Counted from the first letter of the stretch, positions 28,343 through 38,519 are shown. The stretch: 42,260 nucleotides of DNA from Saprospiraceae bacterium (GCA_023268675.1 JALQTV010000003.1:1-42260), one strand, 5' to 3'. Made by a program: numbers and translations. Notes: generated by a model not told the origin, from the sequence alone.

Positions 28343-28518
28343 AGCAAGTTTTTTGAAAAAAAAGAAAGCAAGAGGCGAACATGTCACCCCTGCTTTCGGC
28401 AGTATGGAAAGAAAATTTATCTTAAGTGAAACACCGCTGCATGTAAACGGGGCGTTTCACGCTTTGTTCATTTAAAAGCAATTATGCTTTCAAGCCTAAA
28501 GTTAACCCTTATATTTGA

Positions 28519-28546
28519 TTGACAAAAACGATATTTTCTATGTTTT
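28519..28546 (+). promoter_or_regulatory. Candidate Bacteroidota-type promoter for oxyR (TTG-N17-TATGTTTT)
   Basis: TTG at 28519-28521, TATGTTTT at 28539-28546 (one mismatch to TAnnTTTG), ATG at 28561. Confidence 0.35.
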
Positions 28547-28560
28547 AATCGATTTTTTCG

Positions 28561-29496
28561 ATGAATGTACAACAAGTTGATTACATCCTGGCAGTAGCAG
28601 AGCTAAGGCATTTTGGCCTGGCGGCCGAAAAATGCAACATTACCCAGTCTACCATCAGTACCATGGTTTCGCGCTTTGAGGAGGAGTTAGGGCTGCAGTT
28701 GTTTGACCGAAAGACAAAGCCCATTACCATCACACTGGAAGGCGAGGAGGTGATTAAGCAGCTTAGCATCATAAGAGAGGAACTGGGGGTTCTTAAAGAA
28801 AAAGTACAGGAACTGAAGGGCGAGGGCAGGGGAGAACTTAGGATAGGAGTCATTCCTACCATAGGTCCTTATCTGCTTCCACTTTTTTTGCATGATTTTG
28901 TCCAAAAGCATCCTGATATACAATTTGAAGTGAGTGAAATTACTACAGAACAAATTGTGCAGGACATCCTGAATAGAAGGTTGGACATAGGCATTGTATC
29001 CATTCCTTTGCGGGAGCCTGCTATTAGGGAGGTTTTTCTGTACGACGAACCTTTTTTGTGTTATGATCCTCAAAAAGACAAACAAGGGGGCACCTGCCAG
29101 GTCAAGGACCTTGATTACGATAGGCTTTGGTTATTGGAAGAGGGGCATTGTATGCGTACCCAGGTGGAAAAGATCTGTGCTTTTCAGGAAGCCCGGCGGC
29201 TAAGCAGAAACCTGGATTACAAGTCAGCTACGATCCATACCCTGATCAAACTCGTCAAAAAGAGCATGGGGATGACCTTGCTTCCCTTCCTTTCAACGAT
29301 TGACCTGACAGCCAGAGATCGAAGCCATTTGTATCATTTTGAAACGCCCATTCCCTGCCGATCGGTTGGGTTGATTGCCCATCAGTATTTTGCGAAGAGG
29401 ACCTTGCTGGAAAGCTTGCAGCAACACATTGAGGGGTGTATTGCCACAAAACTTCCTGAAGTCAAAGGACCCTATCGTGCGGTAGATCCGCTTTGA
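28561..29496 (+). CDS. oxyR: Hydrogen peroxide-sensing LysR-family regulator OxyR
   Basis: LysR HTH NVQQVDYILAVAELRHFGLAAEKCNITQSTISTMVSRFEEELGLQLFDR; GHCMRTQVEKIC retains the 9-residue Cys-Cys spacing of the E. coli OxyR redox pair. Confidence 0.9.
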   Translation: MNVQQVDYILAVAELRHFGLAAEKCNITQSTISTMVSRFEEELGLQLFDRKTKPITITLEGEEVIKQLSIIREELGVLKEKVQELKGEGRGELRIGVIPTIGPYLLPLFLHDFVQKHPDIQFEVSEITTEQIVQDILNRRLDIGIVSIPLREPAIREVFLYDEPFLCYDPQKDKQGGTCQVKDLDYDRLWLLEEGHCMRTQVEKICAFQEARRLSRNLDYKSATIHTLIKLVKKSMGMTLLPFLSTIDLTARDRSHLYHFETPIPCRSVGLIAHQYFAKRTLLESLQQHIEGCIATKLPEVKGPYRAVDPL

Positions 29497-29518
29497 TATT
29501 TGCAGGGTTTTTCTTTGC

Positions 29519-29675
29519 GATGGGTTGTGTTACCCATCGCTGAGGAGTTTCGCCACCTTCGGGGCTTTGTCAGATTATTATTGCCAAAGGCTAAAAGCCA
29601 ACCGCCTTCATCGGTCACTATTCACCAGACCAGGCAAGTCTCAACACACAAAAACTCTGTAGGTGGTGACCTAAC
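29519..29675. repeat. Multi-hairpin intergenic element, REP-like
   Basis: GATGGGT-tgtgtt-ACCCATC (29519-29538), CC-TTCG-GG tetraloop-like stem about 29555, GGCT-aaa-AGCC (29589-29599), TAGGT-ggtg-ACCTA (29660-29673). Confidence 0.5.
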
Positions 29676-29806
29676 AATCTTGGAAATATTGCTTTCCTCG
29701 GTTATTACAGCATAAAATAAGTCAGGTTCTATCCTGCGGGTGAATTTTTTTTTACATTAGATTTTCTTTTTAGCGAAGCAAACAGACGCAAATAAGTCAA
29801 AACAGA

Positions 29807-31279
29807 ATGAAAAACACCCAACAAATCGGCCTGATTTTGGGCCCTGTCCTTTTTGTGTTGATCCGCTTATTTTTTTATCCCGAGGGTTTAAGCCCGGAAG
29901 CCAATGCTGTTTTTGCAACGACGGTCTGGATGGCTGTATGGTGGATTACGGAGGCTGTGGGTATAGAAGTTACGGCGCTGCTGCCCATTGTTCTTTTTCC
30001 TTTGACGGGGGCATTGCCGTTGGCAAAAACTACGGTTGCTTATGGAGACAAGTACGTCTTTCTTTACATGGGGGGCTTCATGTTGGCGATTGCCATCGAA
30101 AAATGGAATCTTCATCGACGTATTGCCTTGAATATCATTCGACTAATTGGTACAGACATCAACAAAATTATCCTGGGCTTCATGGTAGCGACGGGTTTCA
30201 TGTCAATGTGGATATCCAATACAGCAACGGCAGTTATGATGCTGCCTATTGCCATGGCGATTGTAAAACAGCTGGAAGACAATCCCGAAACCCTGGAGCA
30301 TGAAAACCTCACCTTCGGAAAGGCTCTGATGTTGGCCATTGCTTACAGTGCTTCGATCGGAGGGGTTGCGACTTTGATAGGAACGCCACCCAACCTGGTT
30401 TTGGCGGGGGTAGTGAAAGAAACTTATGGCATAGAGATTTCCTTTGCCGAGTGGATGCTGGTAGGCTTGCCTATTTCTGTGGGTTTGTTGTTCATCACCT
30501 GGTATTATCTGACGAAGGTTGCTTTCAAGTTTCAGCAGAAGGGATTTCCGGGAGGCAAAGAAGAGATCAACCGCCAGTTGAAAAGCCTGGGGCGTATCAG
30601 TCGGGAAGAAATATTGGTACTGATTGTATTTGTTTCTATGGCGCTGGCCTGGATCACGCGTTCTTTTGTGCTGAAAAAATTTATTCCGGCATTGGATGAT
30701 ACGCTGATTGCCATGATAGGAGCCATTATCTTATTTATGCTGCCTGCGAGTGGCAAGGGAGAGAAAATTCTGGACTGGAAGAATGCTGTAAAGCTTCCCT
30801 GGGGCATTCTTTTGCTGTTTGGCGGGGGACTTTCCCTGGCAGAGGGTTTTACTTCGAGCGGACTTGCCGGTTGGTTTGGCAGCCAAATGACATTGCTTGC
30901 CGGCGTACAGATTTTAGTTTTATTGTTTATTCTGGTGGCTGCAGTTAATTTCCTTACCGAGGTAACTTCCAACCTGGCCACTACAGCAATGCTGTTGCCA
31001 ATCTTGGCTCCGATGGCGCTTTCGATAGACGTACATCCCTATTTGCTGCTGGTTCCGGCAACCCTGGCGGCTTCCTGTGCTTTTATGCTTCCCGTAGCCA
31101 CGCCGCCCAATGCGGTGGTTTTTGGTTCCGGTTATTTGCGCATACCGGATATGGTACGCACCGGAGTAGCTTTAAATGTCATTTCAATCATCATTGTGAG
31201 CTTGCTGGTGTACTTCCTGTTGCCAATGATTTGGGGTTTTGAACCTCTGCCATTTCCTGCAGAAATGGGTGGAAAGTAG
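29807..31279 (+). CDS. SLC13/DASS family anion (dicarboxylate)-sodium symporter
   Basis: AYSASIGGVATLIGTPPNLVLAG and VATPPNAVVFGSGYLRIPDM, the two DASS pseudo-repeat motifs; multi-TM. Confidence 0.92.
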   Translation: MKNTQQIGLILGPVLFVLIRLFFYPEGLSPEANAVFATTVWMAVWWITEAVGIEVTALLPIVLFPLTGALPLAKTTVAYGDKYVFLYMGGFMLAIAIEKWNLHRRIALNIIRLIGTDINKIILGFMVATGFMSMWISNTATAVMMLPIAMAIVKQLEDNPETLEHENLTFGKALMLAIAYSASIGGVATLIGTPPNLVLAGVVKETYGIEISFAEWMLVGLPISVGLLFITWYYLTKVAFKFQQKGFPGGKEEINRQLKSLGRISREEILVLIVFVSMALAWITRSFVLKKFIPALDDTLIAMIGAIILFMLPASGKGEKILDWKNAVKLPWGILLLFGGGLSLAEGFTSSGLAGWFGSQMTLLAGVQILVLLFILVAAVNFLTEVTSNLATTAMLLPILAPMALSIDVHPYLLLVPATLAASCAFMLPVATPPNAVVFGSGYLRIPDMVRTGVALNVISIIIVSLLVYFLLPMIWGFEPLPFPAEMGGK

Positions 31280-31282
31280 CGA

Positions 31283-31639
31283 TTAGGGTTTTTTCCACTC
31301 AATGGGGCTGACGTCGTCGTGGTTAAGTATCCTGGATCCTATGCGGTCTATGCGCATGATGAGCTGGCAGGCGGGATCCGGGCAAATGATTCTGGCATCT
31401 GTTTCCATCCAGTCTGCCGGGTGGTTGTTTCTTTGTTTGGCAGGTAACAACGGAATACAGGATTGTAAGGCGTACAAACAAAAGTTTTTGCCGTCAGGGA
31501 GAGACAATTTCCCTCCTTTCAGGAAAAAGGAGTCTCCGACTGCCATGTCGCAAGTGCAATGACCGTTTATTTGTTCGACATGGACGCAGAGGTCATGCAG
31601 TTCAAATTGATCGGGTCTGAGCTGTGGGGTGTCTTCCAT
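31283..31639 (-). CDS. TIGR04076-like Cys-rich small protein
   Basis: GHCTCDMAVGDSFFLKGGKLSLPDGKNFCLYALQSCIPLLPAKQRNNHPADWMETDARIICPDPACQLIMRIDRI. Confidence 0.65.
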   Translation of the reverse strand: MEDTPQLRPDQFELHDLCVHVEQINGHCTCDMAVGDSFFLKGGKLSLPDGKNFCLYALQSCIPLLPAKQRNNHPADWMETDARIICPDPACQLIMRIDRIGSRILNHDDVSPIEWKKP

Positions 31640-31650
31640 GTTTTGTTGTT

Positions 31651-33057
31651 TTAAGGAGTTGTCAATTGGTCTGCTTTTCTGCCATAGGCAGTACCAATAG
31701 CGAGGATGACCATGACAAGTAGTCCCCAGGCTACAAAATTATAAAGTCCGGCTTCCAGGGTGCTTACCGGTGGGATGCCGAAATCTGCTCCGCTGTTACT
31801 GGTATTGGCCATGAGGATGACCGGAATGAAATATGGCAGTAAAAAGGGAAATACACAAACGACCATGCTCAGGATATTGGCTCTTCTGATGGGGCTGATT
31901 TGTACTTTTTCTCCGGTATGCCGGGCAAATTCAGAGACCATCAGTATGGCAACTATGCTGTGAGTGGTAAGTAATACGGCAGCACCCGCCGTGGCGGCAA
32001 TCCACGATTCTGCATGTTTCGCTTTCTTATTGCGCTCGGCGGCGAAGGTTACTACCCGATCTACCAGTCCGCTGCTTTTTAGCGCAGCGACCATGCCCAT
32101 GAGCAATATGGTGAAAAAGCTAATGCCTACAGCACGGTTGATGCCATCAATGATGAAACTTCGAGCAACGAAGTTTTCGCGATCCAGGCTAAGCAGCTTT
32201 TCGGGAGGCAATAGTCCGGTAATCAATCCCAGGGCAATGCCAAAGATCAGTCCTGCGAGGAGGCCGTGAAAGAGATGTTTGCCGCGCAGGAAGAGGAAGA
32301 TGATGAAAACAGGTACGAGTAGCATGGGCATCCCCGCCGGGTTGCCGGAGATGTTTTGTTGAACTTGCTGATTGCCTTCTGTCAACAGGTAATTGCTGAG
32401 CGGATAGGCAATTATGGCGACCAAAAATACTGGTAAAATGTATTTTAACCTGCTACGGACAACAGCACCGATTTTTGCTTCCTGACTGAGGGCACTGGCT
32501 ATGGTCGTATCAGAGATAGGGGCAGTAAAGTCTCCAAAAGTAGCCCCACCGATGATGGCTCCTGCCAGGGTGGGCAGGTGTGCTCCCAGCATTCCCCCGG
32601 CAGGGTAGAGGATGGGGCTGCAGATCAGGATGGTGGCGAAACTTGATCCGGTGGAAAGAGACACGACACAACAAATAATAAATGCAGCCAGGGAGAAGCC
32701 TGTTCCTGAGAGTTCGAGTTTTGCCGCTAACCAGGTCAGGGCTTCTACAAAACCTGTCTGCGTCATCAATACACCGATGATGGATGCGAGCATCCAGGCG
32801 GTGATCATGATCATGACAATTTGTTGTGACATCCCTTCGATGAGTACCTGACTGAAGCGATTTTTGTCTTTGGCGAGCAGGAGACCCAGTGCGAGGGCCG
32901 CCAGCAGTACGGGCCAGAAACCGCGTTCGTCAGGAGCGCCGGATAGGGCTATGGCAATGACTCCACTGACAAAAAGGAGGAAGGGCAGCAAGGCTCCTGC
33001 GGCATTGCCGTGGAATTCCAGTTTCGTTGTTTCGTTGGCAGCAGATGCAGGCGTCAT
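31651..33057 (-). CDS. NhaC-family Na+/H+ antiporter
   Basis: Multi-TM; SLSTGSSFATILICSPILYPAGGMLGAHLPTLAGAIIGGATFGDFTAPISDTTIASALSQ. Confidence 0.87.
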   Translation of the reverse strand: MTPASAANETTKLEFHGNAAGALLPFLLFVSGVIAIALSGAPDERGFWPVLLAALALGLLLAKDKNRFSQVLIEGMSQQIVMIMITAWMLASIIGVLMTQTGFVEALTWLAAKLELSGTGFSLAAFIICCVVSLSTGSSFATILICSPILYPAGGMLGAHLPTLAGAIIGGATFGDFTAPISDTTIASALSQEAKIGAVVRSRLKYILPVFLVAIIAYPLSNYLLTEGNQQVQQNISGNPAGMPMLLVPVFIIFLFLRGKHLFHGLLAGLIFGIALGLITGLLPPEKLLSLDRENFVARSFIIDGINRAVGISFFTILLMGMVAALKSSGLVDRVVTFAAERNKKAKHAESWIAATAGAAVLLTTHSIVAILMVSEFARHTGEKVQISPIRRANILSMVVCVFPFLLPYFIPVILMANTSNSGADFGIPPVSTLEAGLYNFVAWGLLVMVILAIGTAYGRKADQLTTP

Positions 33058-34109
33058 GATTCAGCTTGATTTAGGTTGTATTTCATGATGGATCCGTGTT
33101 TGCCTGTTTTATCGCGTTCAAGGCCAAAAACGGGGCCGTGGGGTCCATTGGCGCGGCCAATCATCGCATGTATGGCTGCCATATCCGTATCATCCAATTC
33201 AAAGGTATCAAGCAATCGTATTTTCTGCAGGTGCTTTTGGTTGCGGGCACCTATGATGATGCCTGCTACCAGGGGATCCTGTAGCATGAATTTAGAAGCA
33301 ATTTCTGCAATGTCAACCTTGTATTTGTCGGCAATTGTTCGCAGTAATTTCAGTGTTTCCTGGAAAAAATCCCAGCTTCCGAATTCCTCAATGATGAGCC
33401 TGTATTTGGTCAGGGATCGGTTTTCGAGTGGTCCTTCGGGGTCAGCCTTTCCCAGGTACCGATCGCTGAGAAACCCTCCGGCTACCACTCCATAACACAA
33501 ATAGGGGATGTTTTCTTTGCGGCTCAAAGGGTGCATATCCTGTACGGGTCGCCGGTCTAAAACAGAGTATTGAACCTGGTTGCCGATGATTTTTACTCCG
33601 GCGTCCAGTATTTCCTGTAGGTGAGCAGCATCGAAATTGGTAACTCCCAGGTAGCGAATTTTTCCGGCTTTTTGTATTTCCTGTAAGTGTAAAGCGGCTT
33701 CTACATAGCCTGAAACCTTGTAATCCCACCAGGAAAACTGGACAAGATCGAGCTGTTCTACTCCCAGTCTTTTAAGCGACCTGTCTATGATGGCTTCTGT
33801 ATCTTTTCGGGTCAGTCGGGCGAGTTGATCGTAATCGGGTACGTATTTGGTGTGGATTTGTACGGGAGCCAGGTTGCCATTGTTGAAAGCATCTTGGTGT
33901 TTTCGGAGAAATTTCCCGATGAGGGTTTCTACTCCGGTGTAGATATCGGCACAGTCGAAGGTGGTGACGCCTGCAGCTACAAAGGCTTTCATGTCTTCTA
34001 TGGCTTGATTTTCGTCAACGGTTCCGTGCCCGCCGGCCAGGTGCCACCCACCTTTCAGTACTCTGGAGATGGAATAACCGGGAGCCAGTTCAATTCTTGA
34101 TGTTTGCAT
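33054..34109 (-). CDS. Aldo/keto reductase
   Basis: TFDCADIYTGVETLIGKFL, RSLKRLGVEQLDLVQFSWW, IRYLGVTNFDAAHLQEIL; 4-bp overlap with NhaC. Confidence 0.92.
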   Translation of the reverse strand: MQTSRIELAPGYSISRVLKGGWHLAGGHGTVDENQAIEDMKAFVAAGVTTFDCADIYTGVETLIGKFLRKHQDAFNNGNLAPVQIHTKYVPDYDQLARLTRKDTEAIIDRSLKRLGVEQLDLVQFSWWDYKVSGYVEAALHLQEIQKAGKIRYLGVTNFDAAHLQEILDAGVKIIGNQVQYSVLDRRPVQDMHPLSRKENIPYLCYGVVAGGFLSDRYLGKADPEGPLENRSLTKYRLIIEEFGSWDFFQETLKLLRTIADKYKVDIAEIASKFMLQDPLVAGIIIGARNQKHLQKIRLLDTFELDDTDMAAIHAMIGRANGPHGPVFGLERDKTGKHGSIMKYNLNQAES

Positions 34110-34164
34110 GACATTCAGGGTTGTTTGACTCGTAAAATACAGGATTCTTGAAAGGGTTCAGCAT

Positions 34165-34686
34165 TCAGTCTTCTTTTTCAAGGGTAAAAAAGTACGGTTT
34201 TTCCATGCCTTTGCGATCCATGAGTCCCATGACTTGTCTGTCTGTTATTTTCCGGAAGGTATCGCAGATGGGCAGATCGTCGTAGATCATGGTAGCGGAT
34301 ACTTTTCCACGGTAGGTCATCATCCTGAGGCGTGCTTTGGAAGACCGGGTTTGGATCAGAGGCCGGATGAGCAGCATGAGGGGCCTTATGAGAAATTTGG
34401 GAACGGGTAGGACGCTCAGCCGAAATAGCAGCCGGGGTTTGCCGGAAAATTTTTTTTGGCGCGAGCCGAAAACAAGCGGATGTACGTTTTCGGGATCGAA
34501 AAAAGATTTTCCGTACCAACCGGATGCCTCCAACAGGCCTTCCATAGGGTGTCCGGTAATCAGTTCTCTTCCTCGCCAGTGGCCTGTCATGAAGTCGGCT
34601 TCTGCGAGGGGCAACTGGTCAAAGATTTCCAGGGCCTGTTCCTGTGTCAGTTTGCCTGACTGAAGTGGTTCGCTAAAGTTTTTCAT
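34165..34686 (-). CDS. DUF4334 / GXWXG domain protein
   Basis: FMTGHWRGRELITGHPMEGLLEASGWYGKSF and MTYRGKVSATMIYDDLPICDTFRKI...LMDRKGMEKPYFFTL. Confidence 0.82.
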   Translation of the reverse strand: MKNFSEPLQSGKLTQEQALEIFDQLPLAEADFMTGHWRGRELITGHPMEGLLEASGWYGKSFFDPENVHPLVFGSRQKKFSGKPRLLFRLSVLPVPKFLIRPLMLLIRPLIQTRSSKARLRMMTYRGKVSATMIYDDLPICDTFRKITDRQVMGLMDRKGMEKPYFFTLEKED

Positions 34687-35469
34687 TCAATTGGTTTTGA
34701 GCATGACGTATCTGACGAGTGCAGGAAGCAGTCGGTATGCCAGGTGCATGATACCGGCTTCTCCCGGAAATATTATTTTCTGTTTTCGTCGAAGGGCTTT
34801 TTCGATCGCATCCAATACTTTTTCAGGGGTCATCATTTTTCTTTGTCCGTCCTGCATTTCACGCAACTGACCGGGTCCTTTGTCTACTGCCTGTCCGATG
34901 AGGGGCGTATTGACTGCCGGCGGGCAGACGAGTAAGAGTTGAATGCCGGTATGGCGGTACTCGTCCATGAGTACTTTCATATAGTAATTGGTGGCGGCTT
35001 TGCTGGCTCCGTAAGCTCCGAATCTGATGATGGGAATCTCTCCGACGATGGAACCAAATACTACGCAGCTTCCGGCATTTCGCTGGCGCATGTAAGGCAG
35101 AAAAGCGCTTGTGATTTCTACCGTTCCGAAAAAATTGATGCGCATGACTTGTTGAAGTTCTTCAGGGCTGGTCTCTTCTAATGCCCCGCCCGGCATGATG
35201 GCTGCTCCGTGGAGGAGAAAATGGACCGGACCGAGGTTTTGTTCTATGTCGGCAGCTGTATTTTGTACAGCTGTCCCATCGCTTACGTCGCAGGTACGGG
35301 TGTGTATGCTTGGGTATTGGCCTGCCAGTTGCTGTAATCGATCGGCGTTGTTGTCCAGTACAACAACCTTTGCACCGTAGCCAAGCAATCTGATTGCCAT
35401 GACTTTCCCCATGCCGCTGGCTCCTCCTGTAATGACAGCCAGCTTATTTTGCCAGGAGTATTTGCTCAT
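34687..35469 (-). CDS. SDR family NAD(P)-dependent oxidoreductase
   Basis: AVITGGASGMGKVMAIRLLGYGAKVVVLDNN; GSIVGEIPIIRFGAYGASKAA (YxxxK); in-frame ATG at 35469 with ATGA overlap to the upstream gene. Confidence 0.92.
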   Translation of the reverse strand: MSKYSWQNKLAVITGGASGMGKVMAIRLLGYGAKVVVLDNNADRLQQLAGQYPSIHTRTCDVSDGTAVQNTAADIEQNLGPVHFLLHGAAIMPGGALEETSPEELQQVMRINFFGTVEITSAFLPYMRQRNAGSCVVFGSIVGEIPIIRFGAYGASKAATNYYMKVLMDEYRHTGIQLLLVCPPAVNTPLIGQAVDKGPGQLREMQDGQRKMMTPEKVLDAIEKALRRKQKIIFPGEAGIMHLAYRLLPALVRYVMLKTN

Positions 35470-38400
35470 TCTTTGTTTTTCTTTTGCAACAATAATATAC
35501 ATCCCTGGTTGGCGCTTACCGGGACGGGGGCTGTTGTCTCAAGTGTCCGGAAGTTTTGCAGTCCTGCTACTTTTGGCTGAACCAGCTCGTAGGCTGCCGG
35601 ATCCCAGTTCAGGGCCGCCCAGTCTATGTCAAGGCTCACGTTTTGATCAGTTGGGGACCAGGAACCTATGGCGATCAGTGCTTTGTCGGGATGTAGATAA
35701 ATGGTGCTACGGATGCCCCCGGCAGCGGTTTGAATCGGAGAGTTGTCCACCCAGTAGCCCTTCATTTGTGCATTGGCAATGTCAAAATCATCGAAGAGAT
35801 GCCAGATTGGGCTGGGGTCGTACTCTCCATAAACGCGGGTAGTCATCCCATAAACGAGTCCACGGAAGGGTTGTCCACCTTTTTCGAGCATTTCTCCGCC
35901 TATACCGAAGGGTATGCCGGCGACTTCAGTCATCCAGTAATCCGGATCGGCATCGTAATCGAAATATTCTCCAAACCACAGCCTGGTGACGTAGGGGATA
36001 TGCTCCATGTAGAGGAAAGCGCTGTTGATGAAGCCGTCCCGTTGGTTGAATTGATTGGCAGAGTGCAGGTCAATGATGACTTCCGGCCTGTTTTGGTAAA
36101 GTACCTGCACCAGTCGCTTGACAGTTTCCCGGCTGAAAGCGATATCATCCAGGTACAATCCGTCAATCTCTTGATTTTTTGCCAGCCAATTGAGTCCTTC
36201 GATGTAGTAATTGGTCCAGCGGGAAGTGCCTTTGTTGAGGATGGCTGCATCATTGACGCGCGTTGCATGCCAGGCTGAGTGATAGTTGCTGCCCAGGTGT
36301 TCTTGTAGCCAGCCATGACCACCGCCTTCGCCATCGTTGAGGATTTCGTAACCAAGGCTGCGCATGGGAAACAGCTCGTACGCCTTGTAGGTGATTTCGC
36401 GGATGGTATTGTAAAGCTTGACTTTTACCCCTTTTTGATGGGCTTCATCGATGTAGGCTTTTTGTTGTTCGAGGTTGTAAAAGGGATAATTGATGTAAGG
36501 ATTGATTTCGTTGGCGTGGTGCACGTTGATGACAGTTCCTCCATAAGCGATGGCTGTATCCACTGGTACATATTTGTGGACGAAACGGGTTTGCAGGTGT
36601 GCGCGGGTATCCAGTGCTTTGAAAGGAGTGATGAGAAATCTGATTTGGTACACGAGTTTTTCTCCCGCCTGCATGGTTCTGGGTCCGCTGTAATTGTCAA
36701 CCTGTACTTTGTCCTTTTCGCTGCGCATTCGGATGCCTCCTTTTCCTTCGTTGCCCCAGGATGAGGGAAGGATCAGGGGTTGGTTGTGGTAAAAATTGGT
36801 ATTTAGGGGTCGTACATAGTTTTCGTCGCGCAGTACATACTGTAGGCCTTTGTTGACATTGCCCAGCCAGAGTCCTTCATGGTGGAAGTTGACATCCCAG
36901 TTCCAGTCCAGGTTTTCAGGGCGTTTTCCGCCTGTTTTGCCCAATCCGAGCATATAGGTTGCAGCGTCTGCTTGCCAGGGAATACCAAAAATTGTGTTGT
37001 CCAGTTCAACAGTTTCTAGAGCCTCAAGAGTGATGTCGCATAAGAGGGTGCCATCGTACTCGAGTCGCGCCCGGATGTCCTGAACAAATCGTTCGGATTG
37101 CCGCTTTACCTGCCACTGTATTTCTCCCCGGTTGGGTTGATTGAAAGTGAGGACTCCATTTTCCCAATTTTCTTTGCGCCCATCGGCAGGGAAAACTTCG
37201 AAAGTCATGGATTCTTTGAGAATGTCCGAAGCAATGGTGTCGATATGCGTCATTTCCTGTGGGAAAAGGGACTGTATTTTTTTGGGAAGGCCATTTTCAC
37301 CAAGGGTCACCGTCCTCCCAAGGATATTTATGTGATTCCCTTGTCGGGTTACGGGGGTAAATGGAGGTACAATGAAGGAGGTATCTCTGCCCAGGGTGGA
37401 ATTTAACCAGCGGAGGCGGGACATGTTTTCGGGGTTGTCGTCTCCGTGGTTGACAGCTTTTTCGTTCTGTATCACCAGAGTGAAGGGAAGTGCGGCATGG
37501 TAGTCTTCTGCTTCCAGTCTGACCTCCCCGGTGTACTGTCCTGCCTTGACGTTTTCAGGGATATCTATTCCTATCCATAGGGCCTGCACCTGGTTTTGGC
37601 TGATATCAATGTTTTTTGTAAAGGCTTTTCCATACAAGTCTGTTCCCCCTGTATTAAAACAGGTCAATTGAGCCGCAGAGATGCTTTCTTTACTGTTTTC
37701 AAGGTCTGAAAAACTAACTTTCAGGTTTTTGAGCGAGCGGGAGTGGGGATAAAGGCCAATTTGAAAGGTGAAGTATTCTCCTTTTTTTGCGCTGTCGCGA
37801 AAAGAGGAGAGCGGAGCTTTGCTGGTCCAGCGCCAGGGGAGTTGGGTTTGCATGGCAATAGGATAATTCCGGTATTCCGGAAACAGGTACACTTCTTGCG
37901 GGTAGGCTTTGATAAAAGCCTCGATTTCTTCCCGGGTAGCAGCTACTTCCATCGGGTAAAAGCTATGAAACTCGTCTATGGACTGGGCGCTGATTACTTT
38001 TGCCAGGGGCAATGTATTGATGGCTTCCGCCGAAATGTCAAGTCCTTTTTCGTCTGCTGGGAATGCCTCCTGGTTCAGGTAATTGACTTTCGGGTAGTAG
38101 CCTCCGGTTGATTGATGGGGTAGGTAATAAATGTGGTATTGTGTGGTTTCCGCCTTTGGGCGAAAAATGAGGTCTCCTGCTTCGCTGTTGATGGACAACA
38201 GGCGAAAGTTTTTCAGGGGTGTATTGCCGGTAGCAGGAACGATTACAACTGCTTTTGTTTCAGGATTAGCATCGTGTCTGCGCCAGGGGATGATTGCCCT
38301 TACGAGTGTATCATTGGTGTTTGTTTCTATCAGAAAGCGGTGGTTGCCAAAAGTCTGAAAGGGCTTTCCGTAGTCGGGATGTTCCCAGTTGCCTGCAAGG

Positions 38401-38519
38401 TAGGGGACGCCTGCTATTTCTCCGCTGAGGGTTTTTTCGGGTAAATCAAAACTCTGATCTTCCTGACAGGCCGGAAGGAAGAAGAGCAAGAGAGGGGGCA
38501 GGATATTGGTAAATTTCAT
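35466..38519 (-). CDS. Lipoprotein with glycoside hydrolase-like domain (DUF6067-like)
   Basis: Lipobox LFFLPAC; HHANEINPYINYPF, KVKLYNTIREITYKAYELFPMRSLG, IDGLYLDDIAFSRETVKRLV, VIIDLHSANQFN resemble TIM-barrel GH strands with acidic residues. Confidence 0.7.
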   Translation of the reverse strand: MKFTNILPPLLLFFLPACQEDQSFDLPEKTLSGEIAGVPYLAGNWEHPDYGKPFQTFGNHRFLIETNTNDTLVRAIIPWRRHDANPETKAVVIVPATGNTPLKNFRLLSINSEAGDLIFRPKAETTQYHIYYLPHQSTGGYYPKVNYLNQEAFPADEKGLDISAEAINTLPLAKVISAQSIDEFHSFYPMEVAATREEIEAFIKAYPQEVYLFPEYRNYPIAMQTQLPWRWTSKAPLSSFRDSAKKGEYFTFQIGLYPHSRSLKNLKVSFSDLENSKESISAAQLTCFNTGGTDLYGKAFTKNIDISQNQVQALWIGIDIPENVKAGQYTGEVRLEAEDYHAALPFTLVIQNEKAVNHGDDNPENMSRLRWLNSTLGRDTSFIVPPFTPVTRQGNHINILGRTVTLGENGLPKKIQSLFPQEMTHIDTIASDILKESMTFEVFPADGRKENWENGVLTFNQPNRGEIQWQVKRQSERFVQDIRARLEYDGTLLCDITLEALETVELDNTIFGIPWQADAATYMLGLGKTGGKRPENLDWNWDVNFHHEGLWLGNVNKGLQYVLRDENYVRPLNTNFYHNQPLILPSSWGNEGKGGIRMRSEKDKVQVDNYSGPRTMQAGEKLVYQIRFLITPFKALDTRAHLQTRFVHKYVPVDTAIAYGGTVINVHHANEINPYINYPFYNLEQQKAYIDEAHQKGVKVKLYNTIREITYKAYELFPMRSLGYEILNDGEGGGHGWLQEHLGSNYHSAWHATRVNDAAILNKGTSRWTNYYIEGLNWLAKNQEIDGLYLDDIAFSRETVKRLVQVLYQNRPEVIIDLHSANQFNQRDGFINSAFLYMEHIPYVTRLWFGEYFDYDADPDYWMTEVAGIPFGIGGEMLEKGGQPFRGLVYGMTTRVYGEYDPSPIWHLFDDFDIANAQMKGYWVDNSPIQTAAGGIRSTIYLHPDKALIAIGSWSPTDQNVSLDIDWAALNWDPAAYELVQPKVAGLQNFRTLETTAPVPVSANQGCILLLQKKNKE

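Noticed and set aside
29500-29715. 71-aa ORF downstream of oxyR
   Set aside because: Spans the multi-hairpin element and has no protein features; better explained as non-coding structure.
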